The position numbers and the translations under genes were made by a program. This document shows positions 16,264 through 25,616 of a DNA stretch of 58,730 nt, piece after piece. Every line of letters starts with the position of its first letter. The stretch's first letter is position 1. Origin of the DNA: CAYOBW01 sp964402115 (lineage in GTDB: Bacteria > Verrucomicrobiota > Kiritimatiellia > UBA8416 > CAYOBW01). A model generated the notes under the pieces. That model was not told the DNA's origin, ran no database searches, and saw only the letters and a program-made list of their open reading frames with translations. The DNA lies in the NCBI GenBank assembly GCA_964402115.1, contig CAYOBW010000011.1:1-58730 (forward strand). Reading direction: 5' to 3'.

Positions 16264-16764
16264 ATGCATTTCGATCTGGGATTGTTCGTCTGGACGCTGA
16301 TCACCTTTGCGTTGCTGGGGGTGTTGCTGGCGCGCTTTGCCTTCAATCCGCTGCGGGCGGCGTTGGATGCGCGCGAGGCGGGGTTGCGCCAGATTCTGGC
16401 CGATGCCGAGAAGGCGCGCGCCGACGCGCAGTCGCTCCTGACCCAGCACGAGGCGGCTTTGCGGGCCGCCCGCGATGAGGCGCGCCGGATCATCGGCGAG
16501 GGACAGCAGGCGGTGACCGACATGAAGCGGCAGTCGCAGGAGCGGGCGCGCGCGGATGCCGAGGCGCTCGTGGCCCAGGCCCGCACCGAGATCGACCGCG
16601 AGCTGCAGAAGAGCCTCGACCAGTTGAAAGGTACGGTGGCGGGGCTCTCCGTACGGATTGCGCGCCAGGTTATCAAGCACGGCCTGGACGAGCAGCGTCA
16701 CGCCGAGTTGGCCGACGAGTTCATCGAACGCCTCAAGCAAAGCCATGCCATCCACCCCCGATAG
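16264..16764 (+). CDS. atpF: F-type ATP synthase subunit b
   Basis: A 166-aa peripheral-stalk subunit with one N-terminal membrane helix (LFVWTLITFALLGVLLARF) and a long charged, alanine-rich coiled-coil (residues 35-130) ending in a delta-interaction region. It lies 40 bp after atpE and overlaps atpH by 20 bp, typical of coupled translation in atp operons. Confidence 0.95.
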   Translation: MHFDLGLFVWTLITFALLGVLLARFAFNPLRAALDAREAGLRQILADAEKARADAQSLLTQHEAALRAARDEARRIIGEGQQAVTDMKRQSQERARADAEALVAQARTEIDRELQKSLDQLKGTVAGLSVRIARQVIKHGLDEQRHAELADEFIERLKQSHAIHPR

Positions 16765-17323
16765 GCTCGCCGCGTACGCCTCCTCCCTGCTGGCTCTGGG
16801 CGAGGCCGCGGAGGCCCTGCCGCGCGTCGAGGCGGACCTGCTCGAGGTGCAGACCTGGCTGCGCACGGAGCCTAAGCTGGCGCAGTTCCTGGGCGATCCC
16901 GCCATCGCCAACGCCGGCAAGCAGGCCGCCCTGCAGGAGCTTCTGACCGGTCGCGTGCATCCGGTTGTCCTGCATTTCCTGTTGCTGGCGCAGGATTTGG
17001 GCCTGCTCCCGTATTTTGACGCGCTGGTGGCAGCCTTCCGCGGCGCCCTTGCCAGCCGGCAGCAGCGGGCCTCGGGCGACCTCTTCAGCGCCGTCCCCGT
17101 ATCCGCGGAGCGGGTCGCTGCGATCGAGCGCGAGGTGGGCCGGATCCTGGATCGACAGGTGAGCCTGCATGTGCGTGAAGATCCGCTGCTGCTCGGTGGC
17201 CTGCGCGTCTGTGTCAGCGACTACGTCTTCGATGGCACGGTGGACCACCAACTCGAACGGCTGCGGACGCAACTGCTGGCTGACGAGCCCGCGCCTCCGA
17301 GTCTCCGCGGTGCATCCCCATGA
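16745..17323 (+). CDS. atpH: F-type ATP synthase subunit delta
   Basis: A 192-aa protein with the delta/OSCP layout: N-terminal helical domain (LAAYASSLLALGEAAEAL) and the C-terminal segment DPLLLGGLRVCVSDYVFDGTVDHQLERL (the family GGxxxxxGDxxxDGS motif with V-S-D in place of I-G-D). It joins F1 to the peripheral stalk. The atpA, atpG, atpD and atpC genes that normally follow are absent; the next gene is an unrelated DUF3592 protein. Confidence 0.93.
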   Translation: MPSTPDRLAAYASSLLALGEAAEALPRVEADLLEVQTWLRTEPKLAQFLGDPAIANAGKQAALQELLTGRVHPVVLHFLLLAQDLGLLPYFDALVAAFRGALASRQQRASGDLFSAVPVSAERVAAIEREVGRILDRQVSLHVREDPLLLGGLRVCVSDYVFDGTVDHQLERLRTQLLADEPAPPSLRGASP

Positions 17324-17339
17324 ACCAGCTGGCTGATTC

Positions 17340-18278
17340 ATGAGGAGTCTCGCGACAATCGTGCTGGTAGGCGCGTTCGTCTTCTTCCTTATCGGCCTGT
17401 ACGAGTTGTCAAAGGCCAAGGAGACGGCTGGCTGGGCGGCGCGTCCTGCGAAGATAGCCGCCTACCAGGTGCTTCAGGGAGATGAGTCAGGCAGTTATGC
17501 GGCCATCGACGGGGTATTTGTCGATACAGGAGCGGCGTTCAGAGTCAGGCGCTACGCCTATGGCGTGATCAACGGCATGGCACCGGGTCAGCCGTATCTT
17601 GTCCCTTACAAGCCGGGCTATGCGACGACGGTTTATGTCGATCCGAAGGATGGCAGCAATGTCATTCTGTGCAACACGCCGTCGCTCACTTTTCAGTATG
17701 GCGAACTCCTGGTTACGGCTTGTCTTTGCCTCGTAAGCGTGTGGCTGCTGATTTTCAGGCGGAAGAAGAGAGCGGAAGGCTATGTCTCTGCTCACCCTTG
17801 CCGGTCGACGACGAGAACCGTGGAATTGCCGCGATGGGTGGGGATGATCATGGGGCTGGGGATGGCCTTGCTGTTTCTCGGGCTGGGAATATGGATCATG
17901 TACATGGGCATGGTCGGGCATTCTCCCGCGGAGACGTGGTCGCCGGGTCAAGCCAAGGGAGCCCTGTTCCTGGGTATTCTATTTGCCTATGGAGGACTGC
18001 AGTCACTGGTCCTGGTCATCGGGGGAAACAGGCTTCCCGCGGTTGTCCGCAAGATCATGCTATCGCTGTTCCTTGTGGTCCTCAGCCTGCCTTTCATTGT
18101 CATCCCGATTGTCGACCCCGGCGGTATTTCGTCCTCGACCTCCATCAACGGAACTGTCGTCTATGAGGCGCAAGGATCTTCCGCGGGTGCGGTCGTGTTC
18201 ATGATCGCCGGGATCCTTTGCCTGTTTGGCGCATTCTGGCCCTGGCGCTGGTGGAAGAAGAAGGGGCTGCCCGGATAG
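17340..18278 (+). CDS. DUF3592-like membrane protein
   Basis: A 312-aa protein with about five hydrophobic segments (near residues 5-22, 122-138, 166-190, 204-226, 237-260 and 280-300) and an extracytoplasmic region near 40-110 (VYVDPKDGSNVILCN) that resembles DUF3592 proteins of unknown function. It starts 16 bp after atpH with AGGAG only inside the coding start. Its base composition is lower than its neighbours (33 of 60 bases G or C in 17701-17760), which suggests a different origin. Confidence 0.6.
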   Translation: MRSLATIVLVGAFVFFLIGLYELSKAKETAGWAARPAKIAAYQVLQGDESGSYAAIDGVFVDTGAAFRVRRYAYGVINGMAPGQPYLVPYKPGYATTVYVDPKDGSNVILCNTPSLTFQYGELLVTACLCLVSVWLLIFRRKKRAEGYVSAHPCRSTTRTVELPRWVGMIMGLGMALLFLGLGIWIMYMGMVGHSPAETWSPGQAKGALFLGILFAYGGLQSLVLVIGGNRLPAVVRKIMLSLFLVVLSLPFIVIPIVDPGGISSSTSINGTVVYEAQGSSAGAVVFMIAGILCLFGAFWPWRWWKKKGLPG

Positions 18279-18356
18279 AGTTCCTGTTCTCGGAATCATG
18301 GATTGCGGGGGACTGCGGGGGTCGGCTACCATATCAGGCTCAAGGGAGATGGACTG

Positions 18357-21300
18357 ATGCGACGGTGGCTGAGGGCAATGGGTTTCGGCGTGGCGGCTGC
18401 GGTGGGCTTGTGCGCATGCGCGCCGGCGCAGGGGTGGACCGTTGCCGAGGATTTCGAGTCATGGCCGTCCAGCGCAAACGCCTGGGGTTCCTACACCAAT
18501 GCGACGGGGTGGGTGCTTTCGGAGGGGTGGGTGCATATCGTCGCCGGGCGCATCTGGCTGGCTCCGCACGGCGGCACGTATTCCGCGGGTCTGGCCAAAC
18601 AGGCCCGCGGCACGAATGCGTGGCTGAGCACGCCGCGCCTCCCGACCGGCGTGCAGACCGTTTCGTTCTGGCTGGCCAACGCATGGGTGACGGCGCCGGC
18701 CGAAACGGTCCTGGCGGTGCAGTCCTCGGCTGACAGGGTAAGCTGGCAGGATGCGGTCGTGATCACCAACACCAGCGCAAGCTGGCGGCTGGTGACGCAC
18801 ACGCTGAACACGGCGACGCCTGTCTGGCTGCGTATCTTCAAGCGGTCGGAGCCCGCCGGCGCCCTGGAACTGGCGCTCGACGACATCACGATCACGGCGC
18901 CGCCGCCCGTCGTCCTGTCCAACCTGCTCCCCGAGCCCGCCCAGCCGAATCTGTCTGACGCCGTGCGGTTCTCGGTCTCGGCGGTTGCGTATCCGGGAGT
19001 GATTCCGGCCTCGCTGCGGCTGTACTATCGGTTTGAGACCGGCGGCGCCTTCGGTTCCCTCGCGCTCGAGCCCGCCGGTGGCGACGTGTACCGCACGCAG
19101 CAGGGCCTGCCGCGCGGGCACGTGGGAACGCTGCAGTACTACGTCGCGTGTACGTTCGACGAACCGGTTCTGGCGCCCCTGTACCTCCCCGCCGGCGGGG
19201 CCGCGAGCCCCGCGTCAGTCGCCATCGCGAGCAGCGGTGCAAGCGTCAGCGACCGGCAGTTCGGTGCGTCGGCGCGGGCGACGCCGCTGCAGATCTCGGA
19301 GATCATGTACCATCCCGCCGGCCGCCCGGATGGAAAGAACCTGGAGTTCGTTGAACTGTACAATACGGAAGACGCCGCACAGGAGCTGGCGGGTTTCAGG
19401 CTGGCGGGCGCTGTCGCGTACATGTTCCCGACGGGAACCGTCCTGGCCGCAAGGGGCTACGCGGTCGTGGCGGCCGATCCGGCGGCGGTTCAGGCGGTGT
19501 ACGGGTTGTCCGGCGTCTATGGTCCGTGGGCTGGCACACTGCCCAACGGCGGCGGCAGCGTGCGGCTGCGCAACCCGCAGGGAGCGATCGTGCTGGACGT
19601 GCCGTATGAGGACGGCCCGCCGTGGCCGGTGGCGGCTGACGGGACCGGGCATGCGCTGACGCTGGCGCGGCCGGACTATGGCGAGGGCGAATGTCGGGCG
19701 TGGGCGGCGGGCGGGCTGAAAGATGGCACGCCGGGTTTCGCCGAGCCGATGTTCGCCGACGCGCTCAGCCGCGTGCGGATCAACGAATGGCTGGCGCATA
19801 CCGACCTTCCGCAGGTGGACGGCGTCGAACTCTACAACGGCGGCACGCAGGCGGTGGATATCGGCGGGTGCTGGCTGAGCGACGACGCAGGCACGAACCG
19901 CTGCCGGCTGCCCCCGCGCACGCTGCTGCCGGCCGACGGTTACCTGTGGCTGGATCAGCCCGTGCTGGGCTTCAACCTGAGCATGACGGGGGACGAGATC
20001 TTCCTGTCGAGTTCCAACGGGGCGCGGGTCGTGGACGCCGTGCGCTTCGGCGCGCAGCGCAACGGCCAGTCCAGCGGGCGCTGCCCCGACGGGAGCGACG
20101 CCCTTCGGCCGCTGGCGACGCTCACGCCGGGCGCGGCCAACGGACCGGAGCGGCGCGACGGCGTGGTGCTCAACGAGCTGATGTATCACCCGATCAGCGA
20201 AGAGGATGCCGACGAGTACATCGAGCTGTACAACCGCGGCGCCGTGGCGACAAACCTGACGGACTGGGTACTCATGGACGGTGTCAGCTACACCTTCCCG
20301 ACCGGTACGACGATTGCCGCCGGCGGCTACCTGGTGGTGGCGAAGGATGCGACACGGCTGCTGGCGACGCATCCCGCGTTGCCTGCGGCGCGGGTGCTGG
20401 GGAACTACAGCGGGTCTCTGTCGGACCGTGGCGAGCGGGTCGTGCTGGCGCGCCCGGACGACCCCGGTCTGCCGGGGCAGGACTACGTCAGCGTGGACGA
20501 GGTGACGTACGAGGATGGCTGGGGGGCGTGGACCGACGGCGGCGGAAGCAGCCTGGAACTGGTCGATCCGCGCAGCGACAACGCGTGGGGTATGAACTGG
20601 GCCGGCAGCGATGAGACGGCCAAGGCGGCGTGGGGCTGGGTCGTGTGTACGGGGCGGTTGGACAACGGGAACGCCGCTGCCAATTCGGTGCTGCGCGAGC
20701 TGCAGGTGCTGCTGCTCGATGCGGGGGAGTGCGTCCTGGACAACGTCGAAGTCTTCAAGGCCGGGGGCGCGAACCTCGTGCCGAACGGCACGTTCGACGC
20801 CGGGCTCGGGGGGTGGGCCCCGCGCGGCACGCATGGACGTTCGGCGTACGCGGCGGGCGCGGGCTATGCGGGCGGGGGCCTCCGGATCGTAGCCAGCGCC
20901 AATGGCGACACGGCGCCGAACTGCGTGGAGGTGGACATCGCGGCCGGCCTGGCGGCCAACGATGACGACGTCACCGTGCGCGCGCGCGCCCGTTGGCTGG
21001 CGGGTCACCGCGACCTGCTGCTGCGCCTGCAAGGCAACTACCTCGAGGCCTATGGCGCGCTGCCGGTGCCCGGGAACCTGGGGACGCCCGGTGCGGTCAA
21101 CAGTCGCTACAGCCCGAACAGCGGTCCGGCGGTGGCCGGGGTGACGCACGATCCCGTCCTACCCGCGGCCGGTCAGACCGTGCGTGTCACCTGCCGCGTG
21201 GACGACCCGGATGGCGTGGCCTCGGTGCGGCTCGTTTACCGCGTGGATCCGGCCGCGACAACCAACAGCGTGGTCATGCGCGATGACGGGACGACCGGCG

Positions 21301-24300
21301 ATGCGCTCGCCGGCGATGGCGTGTACACGGGGTTATTGCCGGGGCAGGCCGCGAATGTTACGGCGGCCTTCCACGTGCTGGCCGCGGACGGGGCAGGGCG
21401 GACGACGCGGTTGCCGGTCGACGCCACCGCGCGGGAGTGCCTGGTCCTGTTCGGGCAGACGGCACCCGCGGGCCGGCTTGGGAGCTTCCGGCTGTGGATC
21501 ACGGAAGCGACCCGCGCTGCCTGGGAAGCGCGTCCCTCCGACAACAACGAACTGCTGGATGCCACGGTGGTGCATGGTCGGGAGCGCATCATCTACAACG
21601 CTGGCGTGCGGTACCGGGGAAGCCCGTTCGTCAGGGGCGCCGGGAACCCGGAAACGGCGACAGTGTCTTTCGTCGTGAAAGTGCCGGATGGGGACCGCCT
21701 GCTGGGCGTGAACGCCTTCAACCTCGATCGCCTGGAGCCCGAACGGGACGATACGCACCTGCGTGAGCGCACGTGCTTCTGGATGGCGCGCGCGCTGGGC
21801 GTCCCCTACGTGAACCAGCGGTATGTGCACGTGTTCGTGAACGAGTTCCTCAAGGGGGTGATCTACACCGACAGTCACCATCCCAGCCGCCCGTACGTCG
21901 AAAGCTGGTTCCCGGACGATGCCGACGGCGCGATCTACGAGATCGACGACTGGTTCGAGTTCGCGGACGACTACAACTTCCAGATCGTCACCGCCACGCT
22001 GGGCGATTACCGGACCGTGAACAACGGGCGCAAGCGGGCGCGCTACCGCTGGAACTGGGAGCGCCGGCCGCGGAGCGCCAGCGACGACGACGAGTCCGCG
22101 CTTTACAGCCTGGTGGACGCGATGAACCTGGCGATCGGTTCGGTCTACGAACAGCGCGTCTCGGCGATCATGGACGTCGACGAGTGGCTGCGGACCATGG
22201 CGGTGCGGCATATCGCCGGCGACTGGGACGGCTACTCGTACGAGCGGGGCAAGAACACCTACGCCTACAAGGGAAGCGAAGGGGCATGGCAACTCCTGCT
22301 GTGGGATCTCGACTTCAGCCTCGGCGGCGGCAGTAAGGCGGTGGACGACGACCCGTTCCTGTGCACGCACGACGGCGTGATCAGCGGGAAGTTCTTCGTC
22401 CATCCGGCCTTCCGGCGGGCCTACTGGCGCGCGCTGGCTGATGCGGTGACGGGGCCGCTGGTGTACGAGCGATTCTCCCCGTACCTCGACGCGCAGCAGG
22501 CCGCGCTGACGACGAACGGAATTGCTGTGGCCAGCACGTACGCGCTGAAGACGTGGTTGAGTCAGCGGCGCAGCTACCTGGCGGGCAGGCTGCTGAGCGT
22601 GACGAACGTCGCCTTTGCCGTGACGACGGCGGACTTCACGACGAACGCGCGCCCCGCGCGCGTTGCCGGCACGGCGCCCGTCCGCGTCAGCACCCTGCGC
22701 GTGGGCGGCGCGCCGTACCCGGTGACGTGGCTGACCGACACGCAGTGGCAGCTCCAGGTGGACCTCGTGCCCGGCCTGAACACGGTGGAGGTCAGCGGCG
22801 CGGACCCGGCCGGCACGCCCGTGGGCAGTGGCGTCGTGCGCATCACCTACACCGGGGCGGCGCCTGCGCCCGCCGGCTATCTCGTGTTCAACGAGGTGAT
22901 GTACCACGCGCCCTCGGCGGGCGGCGACTTCGTGGAGCTGTACAACCGCCACGCGACGGCGGGGTTCGCGCTCGGCGGCCTGCGCCTGGACGGCGTGGAC
23001 TTCACTTTTCCGGCGGGCAGCATGATCGGGCCCACCGGCTACGTGGTGGTGGCGGAGAACGTGGGCGTGTACCAGCAGCTGTACGGGAATGCCGAGGTCG
23101 TCGCGGGTGTGTACGACGGCACGCTGGATGATGGCGGCGAGACGCTGCGCCTGCTGCAGCCGTCGGGCACGAACTGGGTCGTACTCGACCAGTTTCGCTA
23201 CGACGACGACGCGCCCTGGCCCGCTGCTGCTGCCGGCGGCGGGGCGTCGCTGCAGGCGATCGATGCCTCGCAGGATCGCCGGCACCCCGGAAATTGGGCG
23301 GCCGTGCCGCCGGGGCAGGGGACGGCCTTCACGCCCGGGGTGCGGAACTCGACCGCGGCTGTGCTGGCGCCGTTGGCAGACGTCTGGCTGAACGAACTGC
23401 AGACGTTGAACGGCGATTGCCTGGCGGACGCGTTCGGCGACTACGATCCATGGGTCGAGGTGTTCTACGCCGGAACGGGCGTGCAGAGCCTCGTCGGGTT
23501 GTACCTGACGGACAGCTTCACGAACCTGACGCGCTGGGCGTTCCCCGGCGGCGCGCAGCTGGCGGCCGGGGCGTGCGGGCTGGTCTGGGCGGACGGCGAG
23601 GCGGGGGAGACGCAGGGGGAGGCGTGGCACGCGGGGTTCCGTCTGAATCCGACCGGCGGCGTGCTGGCGGTCGTGCAGGACACGGGCGGGACCGCGCGCG
23701 TGCTGGACTGGGTCACGTATGGCATCTTGCCCACGAACGCGGCGTACGGCAGGATTCCCGACGGCAGCGGGGCGTGGCGCGTGCTGCACTACCCGACGGC
23801 GGGCGGCACGAACAACGGGGCGTCGCTGGCGGCGGATGTATGGCTGAATGAGTTCCTGGCGGACAATGCGACGGGGGCGCGGGACCCGGCCGGGCAATAC
23901 GAGGACTGGATCGAGCTGTACAATGGCGCCGATCGTGCGGCCGACCTCTCGGGGTACGCGCTGACCGACGATCTCCTGGACCCGCGCAAGTGGCGCTTCC
24001 CGGGCGGTACGGTGATCCCGGCGAAGGGGTTCGCGCTGGTGTGGGCGGACAACGACCTGTCGCAGGGGGGCTTGCACGCGGGGTTCAAACTCGACAAGGA
24101 TGGCGAGTCCCTGGGGCTGTTCGCGCCCGATGGGACCGCGGTGGACACGCTGACATTCGGGGCGCAGCGCACGGACGTCAGCGAGGGGCTCTGGCCCGAT
24201 GGCCTTGCGCCATGGTACGCGATGCCGCTGCCGACGCCGGGGGCTCCGAACGTGCTATTTGGCGTGAACGGGATGGGGGTGGCCGGAGACGACGTTGTGC

Positions 24301-24473
24301 TCGCCTGGCCCTCCGGCCCGGGACAGACGTATGCCGTGGACTACCGCGGCTCCCTGCTCACCGGCGACTGGTTCACCGTGGCGGCGGGCCTGCCGGCCAC
24401 CGGCGCGCAGACCGTGTGGACAAACACCGTCGACGCGGCGCGCGGGTTCTACCGGGTGCGTGTCGAACCGTGA
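18357..24473 (+). CDS. Giant exported lamin-tail/CotH kinase-like protein with FYR-type tail
   Basis: A 2038-aa protein. The ATG at 18357 follows AAGGGAGATGGACTG and gives a signal peptide (residues 1-29). Six lamin-tail-like domains are visible, with signatures such as QISEIMYHPAG (near 310), VRINEWLAHT (473), VLNELMYHP (603), LVFNEVMYH (1510), VWLNELQT (1676) and VWLNEFLADN (1826). A CotH-like domain spans about 1040-1390, with HIAGDWDGYSYERGKNTY and LLLWDLDFSLGG carrying the acidic residues of the atypical kinase fold. A carbohydrate-binding-like region (750-900) precedes it. The C-terminus has a Y-V-D-Y...GDWFTV...GFYRVRVEP tail shared with other proteins here. Bacterial CotH domains can phosphorylate proteins; the target is unknown. 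Confidence 0.82.
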   Translation: MRRWLRAMGFGVAAAVGLCACAPAQGWTVAEDFESWPSSANAWGSYTNATGWVLSEGWVHIVAGRIWLAPHGGTYSAGLAKQARGTNAWLSTPRLPTGVQTVSFWLANAWVTAPAETVLAVQSSADRVSWQDAVVITNTSASWRLVTHTLNTATPVWLRIFKRSEPAGALELALDDITITAPPPVVLSNLLPEPAQPNLSDAVRFSVSAVAYPGVIPASLRLYYRFETGGAFGSLALEPAGGDVYRTQQGLPRGHVGTLQYYVACTFDEPVLAPLYLPAGGAASPASVAIASSGASVSDRQFGASARATPLQISEIMYHPAGRPDGKNLEFVELYNTEDAAQELAGFRLAGAVAYMFPTGTVLAARGYAVVAADPAAVQAVYGLSGVYGPWAGTLPNGGGSVRLRNPQGAIVLDVPYEDGPPWPVAADGTGHALTLARPDYGEGECRAWAAGGLKDGTPGFAEPMFADALSRVRINEWLAHTDLPQVDGVELYNGGTQAVDIGGCWLSDDAGTNRCRLPPRTLLPADGYLWLDQPVLGFNLSMTGDEIFLSSSNGARVVDAVRFGAQRNGQSSGRCPDGSDALRPLATLTPGAANGPERRDGVVLNELMYHPISEEDADEYIELYNRGAVATNLTDWVLMDGVSYTFPTGTTIAAGGYLVVAKDATRLLATHPALPAARVLGNYSGSLSDRGERVVLARPDDPGLPGQDYVSVDEVTYEDGWGAWTDGGGSSLELVDPRSDNAWGMNWAGSDETAKAAWGWVVCTGRLDNGNAAANSVLRELQVLLLDAGECVLDNVEVFKAGGANLVPNGTFDAGLGGWAPRGTHGRSAYAAGAGYAGGGLRIVASANGDTAPNCVEVDIAAGLAANDDDVTVRARARWLAGHRDLLLRLQGNYLEAYGALPVPGNLGTPGAVNSRYSPNSGPAVAGVTHDPVLPAAGQTVRVTCRVDDPDGVASVRLVYRVDPAATTNSVVMRDDGTTGDALAGDGVYTGLLPGQAANVTAAFHVLAADGAGRTTRLPVDATARECLVLFGQTAPAGRLGSFRLWITEATRAAWEARPSDNNELLDATVVHGRERIIYNAGVRYRGSPFVRGAGNPETATVSFVVKVPDGDRLLGVNAFNLDRLEPERDDTHLRERTCFWMARALGVPYVNQRYVHVFVNEFLKGVIYTDSHHPSRPYVESWFPDDADGAIYEIDDWFEFADDYNFQIVTATLGDYRTVNNGRKRARYRWNWERRPRSASDDDESALYSLVDAMNLAIGSVYEQRVSAIMDVDEWLRTMAVRHIAGDWDGYSYERGKNTYAYKGSEGAWQLLLWDLDFSLGGGSKAVDDDPFLCTHDGVISGKFFVHPAFRRAYWRALADAVTGPLVYERFSPYLDAQQAALTTNGIAVASTYALKTWLSQRRSYLAGRLLSVTNVAFAVTTADFTTNARPARVAGTAPVRVSTLRVGGAPYPVTWLTDTQWQLQVDLVPGLNTVEVSGADPAGTPVGSGVVRITYTGAAPAPAGYLVFNEVMYHAPSAGGDFVELYNRHATAGFALGGLRLDGVDFTFPAGSMIGPTGYVVVAENVGVYQQLYGNAEVVAGVYDGTLDDGGETLRLLQPSGTNWVVLDQFRYDDDAPWPAAAAGGGASLQAIDASQDRRHPGNWAAVPPGQGTAFTPGVRNSTAAVLAPLADVWLNELQTLNGDCLADAFGDYDPWVEVFYAGTGVQSLVGLYLTDSFTNLTRWAFPGGAQLAAGACGLVWADGEAGETQGEAWHAGFRLNPTGGVLAVVQDTGGTARVLDWVTYGILPTNAAYGRIPDGSGAWRVLHYPTAGGTNNGASLAADVWLNEFLADNATGARDPAGQYEDWIELYNGADRAADLSGYALTDDLLDPRKWRFPGGTVIPAKGFALVWADNDLSQGGLHAGFKLDKDGESLGLFAPDGTAVDTLTFGAQRTDVSEGLWPDGLAPWYAMPLPTPGAPNVLFGVNGMGVAGDDVVLAWPSGPGQTYAVDYRGSLLTGDWFTVAAGLPATGAQTVWTNTVDAARGFYRVRVEP

Positions 24474-24494
24474 TGTTCGACAGGACCAAGGCCC

Positions 24495-25214
24495 TTACGG
24501 CTTGTTCGTCGCCACGCCCGTGACGGGCGGGGGCGTCGCCGGGGCGGCGGCAACGGCGGGAGCGCTCTTGCCGGCGCGCTTGAGCTTGCGGTTCACGCCG
24601 TTGAGATACTCCTCCGCGCGGTTCTTCCACGGGCTCTTCGGATCGGCCGTGATAAAGTCCTCGTAAACGGCGCGCGCGTCGTCGAGACGGCCCGCCTGTT
24701 CGAGACAGCGCGCCTTGCTGAAGACCGCGTCGGCGTACAGGAAATGCGTACGGTTCTGCTCGGCGAAGGCCTTGAACCCCTGCAGCGCCTCGTCAACCTT
24801 GCCCTGCGCTTCCAGGCAGTGGAGGCGCCCCACGCGTGCGACGTCCGCCAGCGCATGCTCGGCATGGGTGCGGAGGAAGGTGTCGTACTGGTCGAGGGCC
24901 GCATCGTACTTGCCCATGTTGAAGTGCGTCTTGGCGAGCTTCAACCCCGCCAGGGGCGCCGCGCCCGTGCCGGCGTACTTGCCCATGATGCTCTCCAGCT
25001 CCGGGACGGTATTGGCCGTGCGTAGCTGGGCGGTGGCGGTGAAGGCCTTCTCCTGCCGGCGCGTCTTCCAGACGGACGAACCCGTCACGACGACGATGGC
25101 GACGCAGACCGCGATCAGGATGGTCAGGCCATGCTCCTCGACAAAGGCGATCAGGTTGGCCAGCTCCTCAGGGTGCTCGGCCAGCGGCGTACGTTTCTCG
25201 GTCTCTTTGTCCAT
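24495..25214 (-). CDS. Membrane-anchored TPR protein (YfgM-like)
   Basis: A 239-aa protein starting at the ATG at 25214 (the open frame to 25316 lacks family resemblance). A short cytoplasmic segment is followed by a single membrane helix (LTILIAVCVAIVVVTGSSVW, near residue 30) and tetratricopeptide-type repeats over residues 80-215 (GKYDAALDQYDTFLRTHAEHALADVARVG, GRLDDARAVYEDFI). The C-terminus is Pro/Ala-rich. Related proteins act as periplasmic chaperone partners; the function here is not shown. It converges with the lamin-tail gene at a 21-bp gap. Confidence 0.75.
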   Translation of the reverse strand: MDKETEKRTPLAEHPEELANLIAFVEEHGLTILIAVCVAIVVVTGSSVWKTRRQEKAFTATAQLRTANTVPELESIMGKYAGTGAAPLAGLKLAKTHFNMGKYDAALDQYDTFLRTHAEHALADVARVGRLHCLEAQGKVDEALQGFKAFAEQNRTHFLYADAVFSKARCLEQAGRLDDARAVYEDFITADPKSPWKNRAEEYLNGVNRKLKRAGKSAPAVAAAPATPPPVTGVATNKP

Positions 25215-25616
25215 GTGCGTTCCCGTTGTCCTTGCGCCAGCCTCGACGGCGGCGTTGGGCTTCTTTTGTGCGTTACCCCATGCGCGGCGCGCGCTCCGCC
25301 ACTGCGTTATGGGCATGCATATATGCCGATGCGGCGCAAAAAGATCAAGGCTATTCTGAGGGAACGCGCGATTCGCGTTATGGCGCGTTATGGCCTGGAC
25401 AGCAGGCTCGTAGCGCCTGCTGTACTGCGGTAACGAGTAGAAAGTACAGCGGGGGCTACGAACCCGCTGCTTGGCGGACGCGGCTTATTGTGCCCGGCCA
25501 TAACGCGAATCGCTGGTGGGAACGCATGCGCGAGCTTGACAGCGCGGTCGTGACGGCCGATACAGGAGGTGGTTTGAGGGTGGTGGGCGGGCACACGAGA
25601 TCACAGGGAGGGTACG
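25215..25616. other. 402-bp gene-free stretch between TPR and fucosidase genes
   Basis: Divergent intergenic region containing the second MITE-like element (25360-25525). The last 40 bases hold the strong ribosome site AGGGAGGG of the fucosidase gene. No RNA gene is recognised. Confidence 0.6.
25360..25525. repeat. MITE-like nested inverted repeat, copy 2
   Basis: Outer arms 25368-25384 and 25497-25513 are a perfect 17-bp inverted repeat (GCGATTCGCGTTATGGC). Inner arms 25399-25425 and 25443-25471 form a second hairpin with core GGCTCGTAGCGCCTGCTGTACT, close to copy 1. An 8-bp direct repeat GGGAACGC flanks it (25360-25367, 25518-25525), like a target-site duplication. It contains no gene. Confidence 0.75.
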
